Part shown: positions 8,394-17,686 of the stretch, piece after piece
Position numbering within the stretch: position 1 is the first letter of the stretch
Layout: each line of letters starts with the position of its first letter
Notes under the pieces: generated by a model
Databases searched by the model: none
What the model saw: only the letters and a program-made list of their open reading frames with translations
What the model was told of the DNA's origin: nothing
Translations under genes and position numbers: made by a program
NCBI GenBank assembly: GCA_026394055.1
Contig: JAPKYZ010000021.1
Span: 186,001-250,000 of the forward strand
DNA length: 64,000 nt
From: Acidobacteriota bacterium
GTDB taxonomy: Bacteria; Acidobacteriota; Terriglobia; Bryobacterales; Bryobacteraceae
Direction: 5' to 3'

Positions 8394-9343
8394 CGGGTGG
8401 GCTTCGCTCCTTGGCGCGCGAATTGGAAGGCCTGCTCGGCCAGCGCCGCGTGATTCAAGTCGTTTGCAAGACGCGCGCGGTAGTATGTAAGTCGATAAAA
8501 CACCAAGCACCACGCGCGCAAGAGCCAATACTCTAGTGGACCTTTGTGTCTTTGGAAGAAGGTCAGAAACGTCTTGGGAGAGATCAACATCCGCCCGGGA
8601 TCTTTAGACACGGTCGCGGAGCCCAGGTGAATGATCTCCGGCTCGTGGAGGAAGACGACTTTCCAGCCGCAACGATGGAACCGATAGATCCACTCCGTTT
8701 CCTGCCCGCCGGATTCGTCGAACAGCCCAACGTCTCGAAAGGCCGCCCCTCTGACCAGCATGTAGGAGCCTCGGAACATGTCCACTTCGCAGGTCTTATC
8801 GTGATCCCAGTACCGTGAACGCCCTCCTCCGAGGCCGAGTTCTTTGGCCAGCGGGAATAGGCGGGGGCTCAGCGGGAGCAGCGACCGCAGGTCCGAGATG
8901 GCCAGCACCGCGCGCATCAGGCCAGGAAAGGAGTACGTGGAAGGCTGCAAGCTGCCATCCGGATTGAGCAGTCGGATCCCGGCGATCCCCACTCCTTGAT
9001 TCTCCGGCTTCTCAAGATACGAGATCGCCTTCGAGATGGAGCCGTCTTTGAAGACAAGGTCATCGTTGATGATGAGTAAGTAGTCCGCCGAGGCATCCTT
9101 CAAGATAAGATTTTGGTTATACTCAAATCCGCTGGTGGTGCTCTCCTGCATGATCACTTGCGGATAGGCTTGGGCGAGCGCGGCCGGCAGCCCGGGCCCC
9201 CCACGCCCGGGGGCGTTCCAGACCAGGCGCACTTGCAGCGAGTAGCCTAGGTTCCGGTTGTGTTGGTAGAGCGTCTCCAGGCAGTCCCGGACAATCGCCT
9301 CATTTGACGTCACGACAGTCACGATGATGCTGATGTTGCGCAT
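8390..9343 (-). CDS. Family 2 glycosyltransferase
   Basis: The 317-residue protein begins with ISIIVTVVTSNEAIVRDCLETL, the nucleotide-binding strand of GT-A family 2 enzymes. It has a DxD-type motif in LLIINDDLVFKDG, VDMFRGSYMLVRGAAF, and the acceptor-side ED-like motif in DESGGQETEWIYRFHRCGW. This is the rhamnosyltransferase-like GT2 pattern. It should add one sugar to the lipid-linked repeat unit at the inner membrane. It begins four bases after the flippase stop and shares an ATGA overlap with the polymerase gene. Confidence 0.85.
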   Translation of the reverse strand: MRNISIIVTVVTSNEAIVRDCLETLYQHNRNLGYSLQVRLVWNAPGRGGPGLPAALAQAYPQVIMQESTTSGFEYNQNLILKDASADYLLIINDDLVFKDGSISKAISYLEKPENQGVGIAGIRLLNPDGSLQPSTYSFPGLMRAVLAISDLRSLLPLSPRLFPLAKELGLGGGRSRYWDHDKTCEVDMFRGSYMLVRGAAFRDVGLFDESGGQETEWIYRFHRCGWKVVFLHEPEIIHLGSATVSKDPGRMLISPKTFLTFFQRHKGPLEYWLLRAWCLVFYRLTYYRARLANDLNHAALAEQAFQFARQGAKPTR

Positions 9344-9347
9344 CTTG

Positions 9348-10739
9348 TTAGTCTCCAGCTTGGCCGATCAGCCGTTCAGGGTGGGTCGTCTCTGATTTGC
9401 AGGAATGCCTCCAGCTCATCAGGGACGCGCAACCCACCAGTAATAACGCGAAGGTTAGTGAGGATCCCGGTGAAAGGTAGTCGCCGCCTAACCAGAGTAG
9501 GGCGACGAGAAGAAGGCAACCCGCCGTCAAGTTGATTGAGTTGTACGGCCAGGAGGCGACGGCGTCCAACGGATTCCGGAGCGTGAGATAGGTGACATAA
9601 GGAAACACGCCGACGAGCAGCCAGCGAATCTCCGTGGTGGATTGGCCCATCTGAGATCCGAAGAATATGTTGATGACGAGATCCGCGGAAAGGAACAGCA
9701 CGCCCGCCACCGCACCCGCGATAGCCAGCGACAGCAGCAAAGCCGTACGTACCAGCCGCCTCGCTCGGTCAGTGGCGCCGGTGGACACGAGGCGGCTAAC
9801 CTGGGGAAGCAACAGCACCCCGACGCCCGTGAATAATGCGCCCACTACCTGGAGGATGGAAATACTCAGAGAGAGGACGCCTGCACTCTGGATGCCCACC
9901 TTATGTGCGGCGACAAATGTGGGGATCGCGGTCAACGCGAAAAGCGCGAACTCGCCCGGCACTCTGATCACCCCGAACGAAAGCAGGATTCTGACGGAGT
10001 CTTTCAGTTGTGAGGCGGAGACCCCCTTGAAAGGTTGATGTGCCGCGATCGTGCAGCCAAAGATGATGGAGACTACGCCCCAGCCCAGTCCCATGAGGGC
10101 GATGGCGCGCGTAGACTGGGCACCACACGCGAGCAGCGCGACAATCGGGGTGAGTCCGAGATTGATCAATTGCAGCGCGTTGGCCTTCCGCATCCACAGT
10201 TTGCCGCGTAGGTATCCGTTGCAGATGGTGTGCATCGACAAGCCGATAACAGCGGCCACTAACGCGGACGCCATAAAGGGCGGGGACGCATCTCCCAGGA
10301 AGATCTTTCCCAGCGGGAGCAATCCACTCAGGGCGAGGGTCGCGAATACAGTCAAGATGCTCGCCGAAAGCAACAGTGCTCCCAGCAGATACGCACCCTG
10401 GCGATTGCTGGTCGCGCTGGCCTCCTCCGTCAGGCTGACATAGCGGGGAACCGCAATTCCAAGGCCGCAGGCCAGCGTGAAGGTCAGAATCGAGAGGGCG
10501 CGCTTCGCCAGGGCGTATTCACCAAATCCAGTAGGGCCAAGGATGTATGCGCAGAGCTTGAGTGCGAAAAGGCTCAAGCCGAGAATGCTCAACTCCGTGG
10601 CGAGCGTTGCGATGTAGTTGTGCCGGGAGGCGGCTTTGATCCAGCCCTCGAGTATGCCTCGAACACTCTTCCGGCCGGTGTCGAGGCCAGTTAGCCCTAT
10701 ATCCGCGGTATCTCCGCCGAAACGTAGCAACGCTTTCAT
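9348..10739 (-). CDS. Oligosaccharide flippase (Wzx/MATE-like)
   Basis: The 463-residue protein has about twelve to fourteen hydrophobic segments and begins with a cytosolic stretch before the first helix (NYIATLATELSILGLSLFALKL), followed by YILGPTGFGEYALAKRALSIL, typical of polysaccharide-export flippases of the MOP superfamily. It would flip undecaprenyl-linked repeat units to the periplasm for the Wzy-like polymerase. An ATG at 10739 overlaps the epimerase stop by one base (TAATG) and is preferred; a start five codons upstream at 10754 is possible. Confidence 0.85.
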   Translation of the reverse strand: MKALLRFGGDTADIGLTGLDTGRKSVRGILEGWIKAASRHNYIATLATELSILGLSLFALKLCAYILGPTGFGEYALAKRALSILTFTLACGLGIAVPRYVSLTEEASATSNRQGAYLLGALLLSASILTVFATLALSGLLPLGKIFLGDASPPFMASALVAAVIGLSMHTICNGYLRGKLWMRKANALQLINLGLTPIVALLACGAQSTRAIALMGLGWGVVSIIFGCTIAAHQPFKGVSASQLKDSVRILLSFGVIRVPGEFALFALTAIPTFVAAHKVGIQSAGVLSLSISILQVVGALFTGVGVLLLPQVSRLVSTGATDRARRLVRTALLLSLAIAGAVAGVLFLSADLVINIFFGSQMGQSTTEIRWLLVGVFPYVTYLTLRNPLDAVASWPYNSINLTAGCLLLVALLWLGGDYLSPGSSLTFALLLVGCASLMSWRHSCKSETTHPERLIGQAGD

Positions 10740-11578
10740 TATCGCGTCAAACATCGGTCGAGTTTGTCCCGTTTGCCCCAGAAGGCCATCGGCTCATACT
10801 CGGGGTAGGGATAGTACCCAAGTTGAAGCTCCATCTGCCAATCGTTCTCTTTGATCCATCCTTCAACCAACTTACGAACCGAGGTGGGCTTGCCCGAGCA
10901 GATGTTCACCACGCCGTTGTCACACTGATTTGCCGCAAGCTCAACCAGGGCGCTGACGACATCGGCGACGGGGAGATAGTCGCGTAACTGCTCACCGCCG
11001 GACATTTTGAATAGACGGTCACCTCGCTCCACCGCCCGCCGGAGTTGTGGCAGCAGGGAGTTCTCCGATTGTCCCTCACCATAGAGGTAAAAGATCCGCG
11101 CCCAGCTTAGTTTGAACGGCTGCACTTGTTGCAAATATTCAAGCTGGCGCCGCAGAGCGTCTTTGGCGAACCCGTAGGGGTTGGTGGGCCGGGCATCCAT
11201 GCCCTCACTCAACGGCCCGGACTGCATCCCATACTCAAAGCATGTGCCCGCCACCACGACGTTCTTGAACCCCGCACCAATGAGTGCCTTGAGAAATTGA
11301 TAGTGTGCGGGCAGCTCATCTTCGAAATGATGAAGCGATTGATAGTTGGGAAGCCCACCCCAGGCCAGATGGATCAGCGTATCTGTTTGGTTCAATAGCG
11401 GACTTAGTTGGGCGGGAATCGCCTTTAAGTCCATTTCGACGATGGTATGCCTCGCGAAGGCAGCGGGGAGATCCTTTGAGGGCAGGCAGATCAGAATGGG
11501 CGAGATCGAACGCCGCTCGAGTTCGGCAACAACGTGCCGCCCAAGAAAGCCAGTGGCGCCAGTAACGGCGATTGTCAC
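10739..11578 (-). CDS. NAD(P)-dependent sugar epimerase/reductase (SDR)
   Basis: Encodes 279 residues of an extended short-chain dehydrogenase. The dinucleotide motif is TGATGFLG at the N-terminus and the catalytic YxxxK pair is in NPYGFAKD, followed by WARIFYLYGEGQ. The GTG start overlaps the stop of the C-methyltransferase (GTGA), which rules out a longer frame reaching 11626. Next to a C-methyltransferase and an RfbC-like epimerase it is a good candidate for the final 4-ketoreductase of a branched deoxysugar pathway. The family includes both epimerases and reductases and the exact reaction is not readable. Confidence 0.8.
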   Translation of the reverse strand: MTIAVTGATGFLGRHVVAELERRSISPILICLPSKDLPAAFARHTIVEMDLKAIPAQLSPLLNQTDTLIHLAWGGLPNYQSLHHFEDELPAHYQFLKALIGAGFKNVVVAGTCFEYGMQSGPLSEGMDARPTNPYGFAKDALRRQLEYLQQVQPFKLSWARIFYLYGEGQSENSLLPQLRRAVERGDRLFKMSGGEQLRDYLPVADVVSALVELAANQCDNGVVNICSGKPTSVRKLVEGWIKENDWQMELQLGYYPYPEYEPMAFWGKRDKLDRCLTR

Positions 11579-12804
11579 GGCGCGATCTCCAGCTGAGGTA
11601 CCGCGGTAACGAAGCGTCCGCCCCACGCTTTGATGTAGTCCAGTTGAAGCATCACCTCCTGCTTCAAGTTCCAGGGCAGGATCAAGACGAAGTCCGGTTT
11701 AGCATCGCGGAGTTGAGCTTCCCCACAAATAGGGATGCGTCCGCCCGGTGTATATTTGCCTTGCTTGGCAGGGCTGCGATCGGTTACGAAGGGGAGAAGG
11801 TCGGAGCGCACTCCCGCATAGTTCAGGATCGTATTGCCCTTGGCGGCCGCGCCATAGGCGGCGACTGATTGACCTTTGCGCTTGGCATCCAACAGGAAGG
11901 CGAGAAGGTCGTTTTTGACTTGGTTAGTTCGAGCCTGAAAGCCGGAGTAATACTCAGAAGTAGTGATGCCGGCCTCGATCTCGTTCTGGAGGACTTCATC
12001 CACCTTGGGGCTACGCGGGTGGTGGCCCGTGTCGAGTCGTTGGGCAAACACGCGAAGGCTGCCACCGTGGGTGGGATGTTCCTCGACATCGAAGACCTTC
12101 AAGCCGTTGGCGAGAAAGATCCGGTCAACCGCGGACAGCGAGAGATAGGAGAAATGCTCGTGGTAAATGGTGTCAAACTGCGTCTGAGCGATCAGCTTTT
12201 GAATATGCGGAAACTCAAAGGTGGCGACGCCCTGGGGTTTTAGTAAGATCGCAAATCCGGCGACGAAATCATTGATATCCGGCACATGAGCCAGTACATT
12301 GTTGGCGGCCGTCAGATCCGCGTACTTACCCTGGGATACGAGCTCCCGAGCCAGACGCACGCCGAAGAACTCTTCGACAATCGCAATGCCCTTTTGGCGC
12401 GCGGCGGCGGCGGGCCCACGCGTGGGCTCCACACCCGTACAGGGAATGCCGCGGGCTTGCACATACTGCAGCAGATAGCCATCGTTCGCGGCGATCTCAA
12501 CCACGTGGCTATCAGAGCCTAGCGCGAATCGTTCCGTCATCGCGCCGACGTAGCGTTCACTGTGCGCCAACCAACCGGTGGAAAAGCCGCTAAAGTAAGC
12601 GTAGTCCGCGTCGAACAATTCGTGCGCCTGCGCAAAGTCCTCTGTCTGCACCAGCCAGCATTCGCGGCAGACCAGGACACGCAAGGGAAACCATTTCTCC
12701 GGCGCCTTCAACGTTTGGTCCGTAAGGTAGGCATTAGATGGCGGGGCGCTACCTAAGTCCACCAGGACTAGATCGAGCGCTGCCTCGCAGTGGCGGCATA
12801 TCAT
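11575..12804 (-). CDS. Sugar C-methyltransferase (TylC3/NovU-like)
   Basis: The 409-residue protein has the three-part layout of nucleotide-sugar C-methyltransferases. An N-terminal zinc site is formed by Cys3/Cys6 and Cys46/Cys49 (CRHC, CREC). A SAM-binding Rossmann core carries VVEIAANDG at 101-109 and the catalytic HEH in YHEHFSY at about 215-217. A C-terminal domain carries VAAYGAAAKGNTILNY. Family members methylate carbon 3 of dTDP- or CDP-4-keto-6-deoxysugars, giving branched sugars such as mycarose. It is coupled to the RfbC-like gene upstream (ATGA) and to the SDR downstream (GTGA), which suggests a continuous sugar pathway. Confidence 0.88.
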   Translation of the reverse strand: MICRHCEAALDLVLVDLGSAPPSNAYLTDQTLKAPEKWFPLRVLVCRECWLVQTEDFAQAHELFDADYAYFSGFSTGWLAHSERYVGAMTERFALGSDSHVVEIAANDGYLLQYVQARGIPCTGVEPTRGPAAAARQKGIAIVEEFFGVRLARELVSQGKYADLTAANNVLAHVPDINDFVAGFAILLKPQGVATFEFPHIQKLIAQTQFDTIYHEHFSYLSLSAVDRIFLANGLKVFDVEEHPTHGGSLRVFAQRLDTGHHPRSPKVDEVLQNEIEAGITTSEYYSGFQARTNQVKNDLLAFLLDAKRKGQSVAAYGAAAKGNTILNYAGVRSDLLPFVTDRSPAKQGKYTPGGRIPICGEAQLRDAKPDFVLILPWNLKQEVMLQLDYIKAWGGRFVTAVPQLEIAP

Positions 12805-13364
12805 AGAATGACCCCTTCGAACGCGTCACTAAGGAACGGATGGGCGGTATCACGTGGTGACACCTCGCACACCGTCTCAGGCCAAGGGATGTCGAGGTTC
12901 GGGTCTTTTAAGTTCAGGCCGCCCTCGGCAGCGGGTTGATAGGTGGCTGTGTGGAAATAGAGCATTTCACTTTCATCGCTCAAGGCTTGGAAGCCGTGCG
13001 CGAAGCCCTCCGGTATGAGTAGGCTTTTGTGATTGCGTTCGCTGAGGATCTCGGCGTGCCATTTTAGGAAGGTCGGAGAGCCCTGCCGCAGATCGACCGC
13101 CACGTCGAATACTTCGCCTCGCAGACAACTGACGATCTTGGTCTCGGCATAGGGCGGGTACTGAAAGTGGAGGCCCCGCACCGTTCCCCTTTTGGCTGTC
13201 AGCGTGTGATTAATCTGCGCGATCGGCTTCCCCGGAATCATCGGCTCAAACACTTCCGCGCAGAACATACGCTCCAGATAACCCCGGTGGTCGCCGATCG
13301 GCTTGCGCTGAATTACTTTCAGCCCTTGCAGCGGTGTGTCGAGGACATCGAAGTGTACACTCAT
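12801..13364 (-). CDS. dTDP-4-dehydrorhamnose 3,5-epimerase family protein (RfbC-like)
   Basis: About 187 residues of a cupin-fold epimerase. The start is set at the ATG at 13364, giving MSVHFDVLDTPLQGLKVI as expected for the family; a GTG at 13412 would add 16 residues without homology-like features, and neither has a clear ribosome-binding site. Conserved features are GDHRGYLERMF, the catalytic histidine in RGLHFQ, VDLRQGSPTF and IPEGFAHGFQAL. Enzymes of this family epimerise C3 and/or C5 of 4-keto-6-deoxy nucleotide sugars. The cytidylyltransferase context suggests a CDP-linked substrate rather than dTDP-rhamnose; rmlA, rmlB and rmlD are not in the window. Confidence 0.82.
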   Translation of the reverse strand: MSVHFDVLDTPLQGLKVIQRKPIGDHRGYLERMFCAEVFEPMIPGKPIAQINHTLTAKRGTVRGLHFQYPPYAETKIVSCLRGEVFDVAVDLRQGSPTFLKWHAEILSERNHKSLLIPEGFAHGFQALSDESEMLYFHTATYQPAAEGGLNLKDPNLDIPWPETVCEVSPRDTAHPFLSDAFEGVIL

Positions 13365-13456
13365 GAGGCCAGAGAAGTTAGCGGGCTGCGGTAGATGCGC
13401 CGGAGCCGCCACCTATTCGGAGCGGGTAGAGCAACGGACGGATAACTTCGTCCATC

Positions 13457-14590
13457 TCATGCGCGCGCCGGGACAGAAAGCACCTCTTGTGGATCGAGGG
13501 CGGCCCCGCGAGATTGCGAGTCGGTAGCCGTCAGCGGGTACCGGATCGGACCAGGCTTACCAACATCAAGTAGACCGTCCTCGGTTAGGCTGGACAAGAC
13601 GTGCAGACGGACCAGGCGGGACTGACGGAAATTTGTGTCGGAGAACTTGGCCCGTTCGAGGACTAGCTTGAGTTCCGCGATCGTCCCCATCAGCGTGGAT
13701 TGCGGCTGAAAGCCCGGGGCCAAGGAGCGGAAAAGCCCAAAGTCGACGCGGTAGGAGCGGCTATCAGGCGGGGCGTCGCTGTTGATGCTGATCTGGGTGC
13801 CGGGAATCGCCTCCGCCACCGCCGCTGCCAGATCGCGGACCTGCCAATTCCACGAGTCGCTCCCCGCATTCAGCACCAAGCATGCACCGCCTTCGCCAGC
13901 GGTTCTGTGGAGTGCCGCCCATTCGATGGCCCGGGCCATGTCACGAACGGCGATCAGCGGACGCCACGGGGTCCCATCGCTGAGGATACGGATCTGCCCG
14001 ACGGCCACCGCGCTCGCGACGAAGTCATTGATCACCAGATCGAGCCGCAACCGGGGACTCGCGCCACAGGCCGTCGCAAAACGGAGGCACGTGACGACAA
14101 AGTCGTCCGTGGCGAGCTCCGCCAAGTCAATTTCCGCGTGCACCTTTGATTTCGCATAGGCCGTCAGCGGGTTCACTTCAGACTCCTCCGTCCGCGCCAT
14201 CGTTCCCGCCAGCCCGTAGACGCTGCACGAAGAGGCGAAGACGAATGAGCGTACGCCGGCCTGCCGAGCCTTCTTGGCAACTTCGACCGTGGCCAGGTGA
14301 TTGATTTCTCCCGTGGCCTCCGCGAAACGGCTTCCCAGAGGATCATTCGATAGCGCCGCCAAGTGGACGACGGCGTCTACTCCCGCAAACATCTCCTCCG
14401 GCAGAGTGCGGACATCGGCGTAGTACTGCACGTCCGGCACGGACTCTGGATAGTGGAGGGGGTCGAGAAGGCAGCCGGCGAAGTAACCCGTATCGATCCC
14501 CACCAGAGTAGCGTCCGGATTTGCAGCCCGCAGGTGCTGGATCACACACGGGCCAATGTAACCCAGATTGCCGGTGATGCAGATTCTCAT
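13457..14590 (-). CDS. NAD-dependent epimerase/dehydratase (SDR)
   Basis: The 377-residue product begins MRICITGNLGYIGP, the TGxxGxxG nucleotide-binding motif. It continues with VVHLAALSNDPLG, SSCSVYG and the catalytic Tyr-Lys in LTAYAKSKVHAE. The ATG overlaps the stop of the cytidylyltransferase (ATGA), so a longer upstream frame is rejected. Placed directly after rfbF, where a CDP-glucose 4,6-dehydratase (RfbG) is often found, it may supply that step, but the sequence looks more like a general UDP-sugar epimerase-type SDR than RfbG. The last 70 residues are poorly conserved-looking. Confidence 0.78.
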   Translation of the reverse strand: MRICITGNLGYIGPCVIQHLRAANPDATLVGIDTGYFAGCLLDPLHYPESVPDVQYYADVRTLPEEMFAGVDAVVHLAALSNDPLGSRFAEATGEINHLATVEVAKKARQAGVRSFVFASSCSVYGLAGTMARTEESEVNPLTAYAKSKVHAEIDLAELATDDFVVTCLRFATACGASPRLRLDLVINDFVASAVAVGQIRILSDGTPWRPLIAVRDMARAIEWAALHRTAGEGGACLVLNAGSDSWNWQVRDLAAAVAEAIPGTQISINSDAPPDSRSYRVDFGLFRSLAPGFQPQSTLMGTIAELKLVLERAKFSDTNFRQSRLVRLHVLSSLTEDGLLDVGKPGPIRYPLTATDSQSRGAALDPQEVLSVPARA

Positions 14591-15387
14591 CGAGTTTCCT
14601 CCAGTGGTTGGCTCCAGACCTTCCACGGAGCTTCACCAGACTTCCACAATTGGTTTAGATACAGATACTCGCGGTATGTGTCCATTGCAAAAAAGAAGCC
14701 TTCGTGATGATAGGCCATCAGTTCGCCCTCCGCCGCCAGCCGCTCCAGTGGCTTTCGCTCCAAGATACAGCCCTCGTCGGCGTCGAGATAGTCGAATACC
14801 TTTCGCTCGAAGACAAAGAATCCTGCATTCGCCCAGCCATCCACTTGCGGTTTTTCGCTGAACTGGAGGACTTTTCCGTCACTTGCGGTCTCGAGTATCC
14901 CGAAGCGGGACTGCGGGCGCACCGCGGTAACGGTGGCCGCCCGTCCATGGCTCCGATGAAATTCCAGCAGCTTGGTGATGTTGACATCAGCGAGCCCATC
15001 GCCATAGGTCACAAAGAAGGTATCGCCGTCGACGTACCTCTCGACCCGCTTGATACGACCGCCGGTCATCGTCTCCTGGCCTGTCTCGGCCAGGGTGACG
15101 CGAAAGTTCTGTTCTTTGTGGGCGTCATTGAAGTCGATGCGAGACTTCTGTCCCAGGGAAATGGTGAAATCGTTATTCATCGCCTCATAATTCAGGAAGT
15201 ACTCCTTGATCATGTGGCCGCGATAACCAAGGCATAGCGCAAAGTCCTCGTAACCATGGTGCGCATAGCCCTTCATGATGTGCCAGAGAATTGGCTTCCC
15301 GCCAATCTCCACAAGCGGTTTGGGGCGGTACTCGGTCTCTTCTCGGAGACGCGTTCCCTGCCCGCCGCATAGTATCACCACTTTCAT
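14587..15387 (-). CDS. rfbF: Glucose-1-phosphate cytidylyltransferase
   Basis: The 266-residue sequence matches RfbF closely. GGQGTRLREETEYRPKPL is the nucleotidyltransferase signature, followed by ILWHIMKGYAHHGYEDF, LGYRGHMIKEYFLNYE and the Mg-binding aspartate in FVTYGDGLADVN. It makes CDP-glucose from CTP and glucose-1-phosphate, the entry to CDP-linked deoxysugars. Length is typical (about 257 residues in enterobacteria). It follows the Wzc-type kinase by 49 bp and is coupled by ATGA to the next SDR, so its product very probably feeds the RfbC-like, C-methyltransferase and SDR enzymes downstream. Confidence 0.93.
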   Translation of the reverse strand: MKVVILCGGQGTRLREETEYRPKPLVEIGGKPILWHIMKGYAHHGYEDFALCLGYRGHMIKEYFLNYEAMNNDFTISLGQKSRIDFNDAHKEQNFRVTLAETGQETMTGGRIKRVERYVDGDTFFVTYGDGLADVNITKLLEFHRSHGRAATVTAVRPQSRFGILETASDGKVLQFSEKPQVDGWANAGFFVFERKVFDYLDADEGCILERKPLERLAAEGELMAYHHEGFFFAMDTYREYLYLNQLWKSGEAPWKVWSQPLEETR

Positions 15388-15436
15388 CGTATTACCTCGG
15401 TTAGAGATGGCGCCGTCGGCCGGCAGCCACTGGATG

Positions 15437-17665
15437 CTAGCCTTCGCTCTTGGCCGGCTTGTAGTACTTCGAGTGATACTTCCCGTAGTATCCGTAATAA
15501 TAATAATGATCGGAGTGGCGCTCTTTTACTTGGTTGAGAACCAGCCCAACAAGATTCGCGCGGAGCTGCCGCAAGGTGGTAACTGCAGTGCCAACCGCCT
15601 TTCGCGAGGTTTCGCCCGCCTGGGTGATCACTACGACGCCATCAGCGGCGGACGCCACTTGCATGGTTTCCGAAAAGCCTAGCAGCGGCGGGCCGTCTAA
15701 GATGATGAGATCATAGATCTTGGTCATCTCTTCGAGCAAGTCCGGCATGGAAGGCCCCACCAGATCGGCCGCACGCCGGGATGGCGGGCCCGACGTGAGC
15801 ACATCGAGATAGGGGTTGGTCGCCATCGTAAGGAGGGCCTTCTGCCAGGTCATCTCCCCGTTAATTACATTGGAGAGCCCCAAACGGCTGGCGGGCAGGC
15901 CGAAAATCTGATGCTGGGAGGGCCGGCGAAGATCGCAATCGATCAGGAGGGTTCGCTTCTTCTGCTCAGCGTGCGTGTAGGCCAAATGGGCCGCCGTGGT
16001 CGACTTTCCCTCGCTGGCGGTAGCGGAGGAGAAGAGCAGTGTCCGGAGCCGCCGGTCGAAATCGGTCAACAGAATCGAACTTCTGAGGGTACGGATTGCC
16101 TCATCGTAAGTGGAGATCTGCCGGTCATTCCGGGGTGAGGTTCCAACAAGGCTGGTTTCTGTACCGCCGACGCTTGAGATACGAAGTTGTGCAATCTCTT
16201 TCACCGCGGGCAGTGAGCCAATCACGTGGATGTTCAAAGACCGGGTTACCTGTTCCGGGTCCCGCAGCGTGTCGTCGAGCGTGTCGCTCAAGAAGGCCGC
16301 GCCGATGCCCAGCAGGAGCGAGAAGGCCAGACTCAAGAGGATATTCAGCTTGAGATCGGGGAAAACTGGCTTCCACGCCGCTCGGGCTGGGTCTGAGATG
16401 CGGACGACATTGTTCTGGAAACTGGCGTTGATTTCAGATTCCCGGATCTTCCGGACCAGCTCATCGTACAGCTTCTTGTCCGCGTCAGCCTCTTGCTTGG
16501 CCCGGCGGTATTCGAAGGATCGGGAGTTGAGATTGTCGCTCTCCGCCTTGGCCCCTTCAAAGTTCTTCTTGATCATCGCCTCGCGGCTCTGCGCCGATTG
16601 AAATTCCATTTCGGCCTGGGCAACGATGCGCGCCCGCCCCTTCTCAACGTCCTCATCCACAGCCTTTAACTGTGCCGCGACTTTCTTGTATTCGGGGTGG
16701 TTGGGGCCGTAGTGCGCCTTCAGTTCGGCGAACTTCTCGTTGATCTCGTTGCGGCGCTCCAGCAGCCGCTTCAGCGGTTCCGCCTGCCCGGACAGCGTCA
16801 CGGCGTCGAGCGAACCGCTCTTGGTCGAGTCATAAGCCGCTTTGGCCCGTACTAACTCGGTTTGGGCCTTGGCGTAGTCACTGTTGAGTTCGATCAACCG
16901 CTTGGAGAGCATGTTGGTCCGCTCCTCCGGATCGACGACGTTCAACTCTTTCTCCATTTGCGCGAGTTTCCCCGAAGAGTCTTCCATCTTCGCGCGCAAG
17001 TCTTCGGTCTGCCGGGCCATGTAGCGGGACAGGCTGACCGAGGAGCGCGCGCGGATCGCATAAGTGTGATCGATGTAACTGGCCGCGATTCCGTTGGCGA
17101 CGTCGGCCGATAACTGCGGGTCGGTGGAACGATAGCTGATCTGAAGAAGGTAAGTATTGGGTGGACGGGCAACCTTCAAGCGTTTGAGGATAATCGGGGC
17201 GTCCGCGGCCCGCAAGCTCTCATCCTGATTGTCGCTCAACTGTTTTTCCTTGTTCAGCAAGTCGTACCGTTGAGTAACGGGCCGCACCACCGAGTCAGAC
17301 TGGATCATCTTGATCTGGGTCGCCAGGAACTGCTCAGCGTCGAGGCCCGAAGGCGCCCCGTTGTCGGATTCTCGGCCGACAATGTTTTTCGCCTCTTGCC
17401 GGTCGACATAGACGGTGACGGTTGATTCGAATATTGGTGTGATCCGCGCCGAGACGATAATCGTCGCCGTCACTACCGCCAGTACGAAGCCCGTGATCGC
17501 GAGCGCGTTCCTCCGGATAACCCATAGGTAGTGGGACAAAGGGAGGGGGACGTCTCCCTGCTCAACATCCAAAATCACGTTTTGAGTGTTAGCTAGCGGG
17601 TGAATATGGGAACCGAGTTGGAGACCGTGTTCCGGTTGAGGAATTTCCGATGGTTGCGAACGCAT
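15437..17665 (-). CDS. Polysaccharide co-polymerase / tyrosine autokinase (Wzc-like)
   Basis: Encodes 742 residues combining chain-length regulation and a BY-kinase. A first membrane helix is near residues 55-75 and a long coiled-coil periplasmic region covers roughly 200-410. The second helix (LNILLSLAFSLLLGIGAAFL) is followed by the kinase domain with Walker A SSATASEGKST, Walker A' TLLIDCDLRRP and Walker B LIILDGPPLLG. The C-terminus is a tyrosine cluster (HYYYYGYYGKYHSKYYKP), the autophosphorylation tail. It controls polymer length and export through the Wza-type channel, which is not in the window. The gene follows the antiterminator by 21 bp. Confidence 0.92.
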   Translation of the reverse strand: MRSQPSEIPQPEHGLQLGSHIHPLANTQNVILDVEQGDVPLPLSHYLWVIRRNALAITGFVLAVVTATIIVSARITPIFESTVTVYVDRQEAKNIVGRESDNGAPSGLDAEQFLATQIKMIQSDSVVRPVTQRYDLLNKEKQLSDNQDESLRAADAPIILKRLKVARPPNTYLLQISYRSTDPQLSADVANGIAASYIDHTYAIRARSSVSLSRYMARQTEDLRAKMEDSSGKLAQMEKELNVVDPEERTNMLSKRLIELNSDYAKAQTELVRAKAAYDSTKSGSLDAVTLSGQAEPLKRLLERRNEINEKFAELKAHYGPNHPEYKKVAAQLKAVDEDVEKGRARIVAQAEMEFQSAQSREAMIKKNFEGAKAESDNLNSRSFEYRRAKQEADADKKLYDELVRKIRESEINASFQNNVVRISDPARAAWKPVFPDLKLNILLSLAFSLLLGIGAAFLSDTLDDTLRDPEQVTRSLNIHVIGSLPAVKEIAQLRISSVGGTETSLVGTSPRNDRQISTYDEAIRTLRSSILLTDFDRRLRTLLFSSATASEGKSTTAAHLAYTHAEQKKRTLLIDCDLRRPSQHQIFGLPASRLGLSNVINGEMTWQKALLTMATNPYLDVLTSGPPSRRAADLVGPSMPDLLEEMTKIYDLIILDGPPLLGFSETMQVASAADGVVVITQAGETSRKAVGTAVTTLRQLRANLVGLVLNQVKERHSDHYYYYGYYGKYHSKYYKPAKSEG

Positions 17666-17686
17666 CCGTGTCTACTACTCCTGTGC

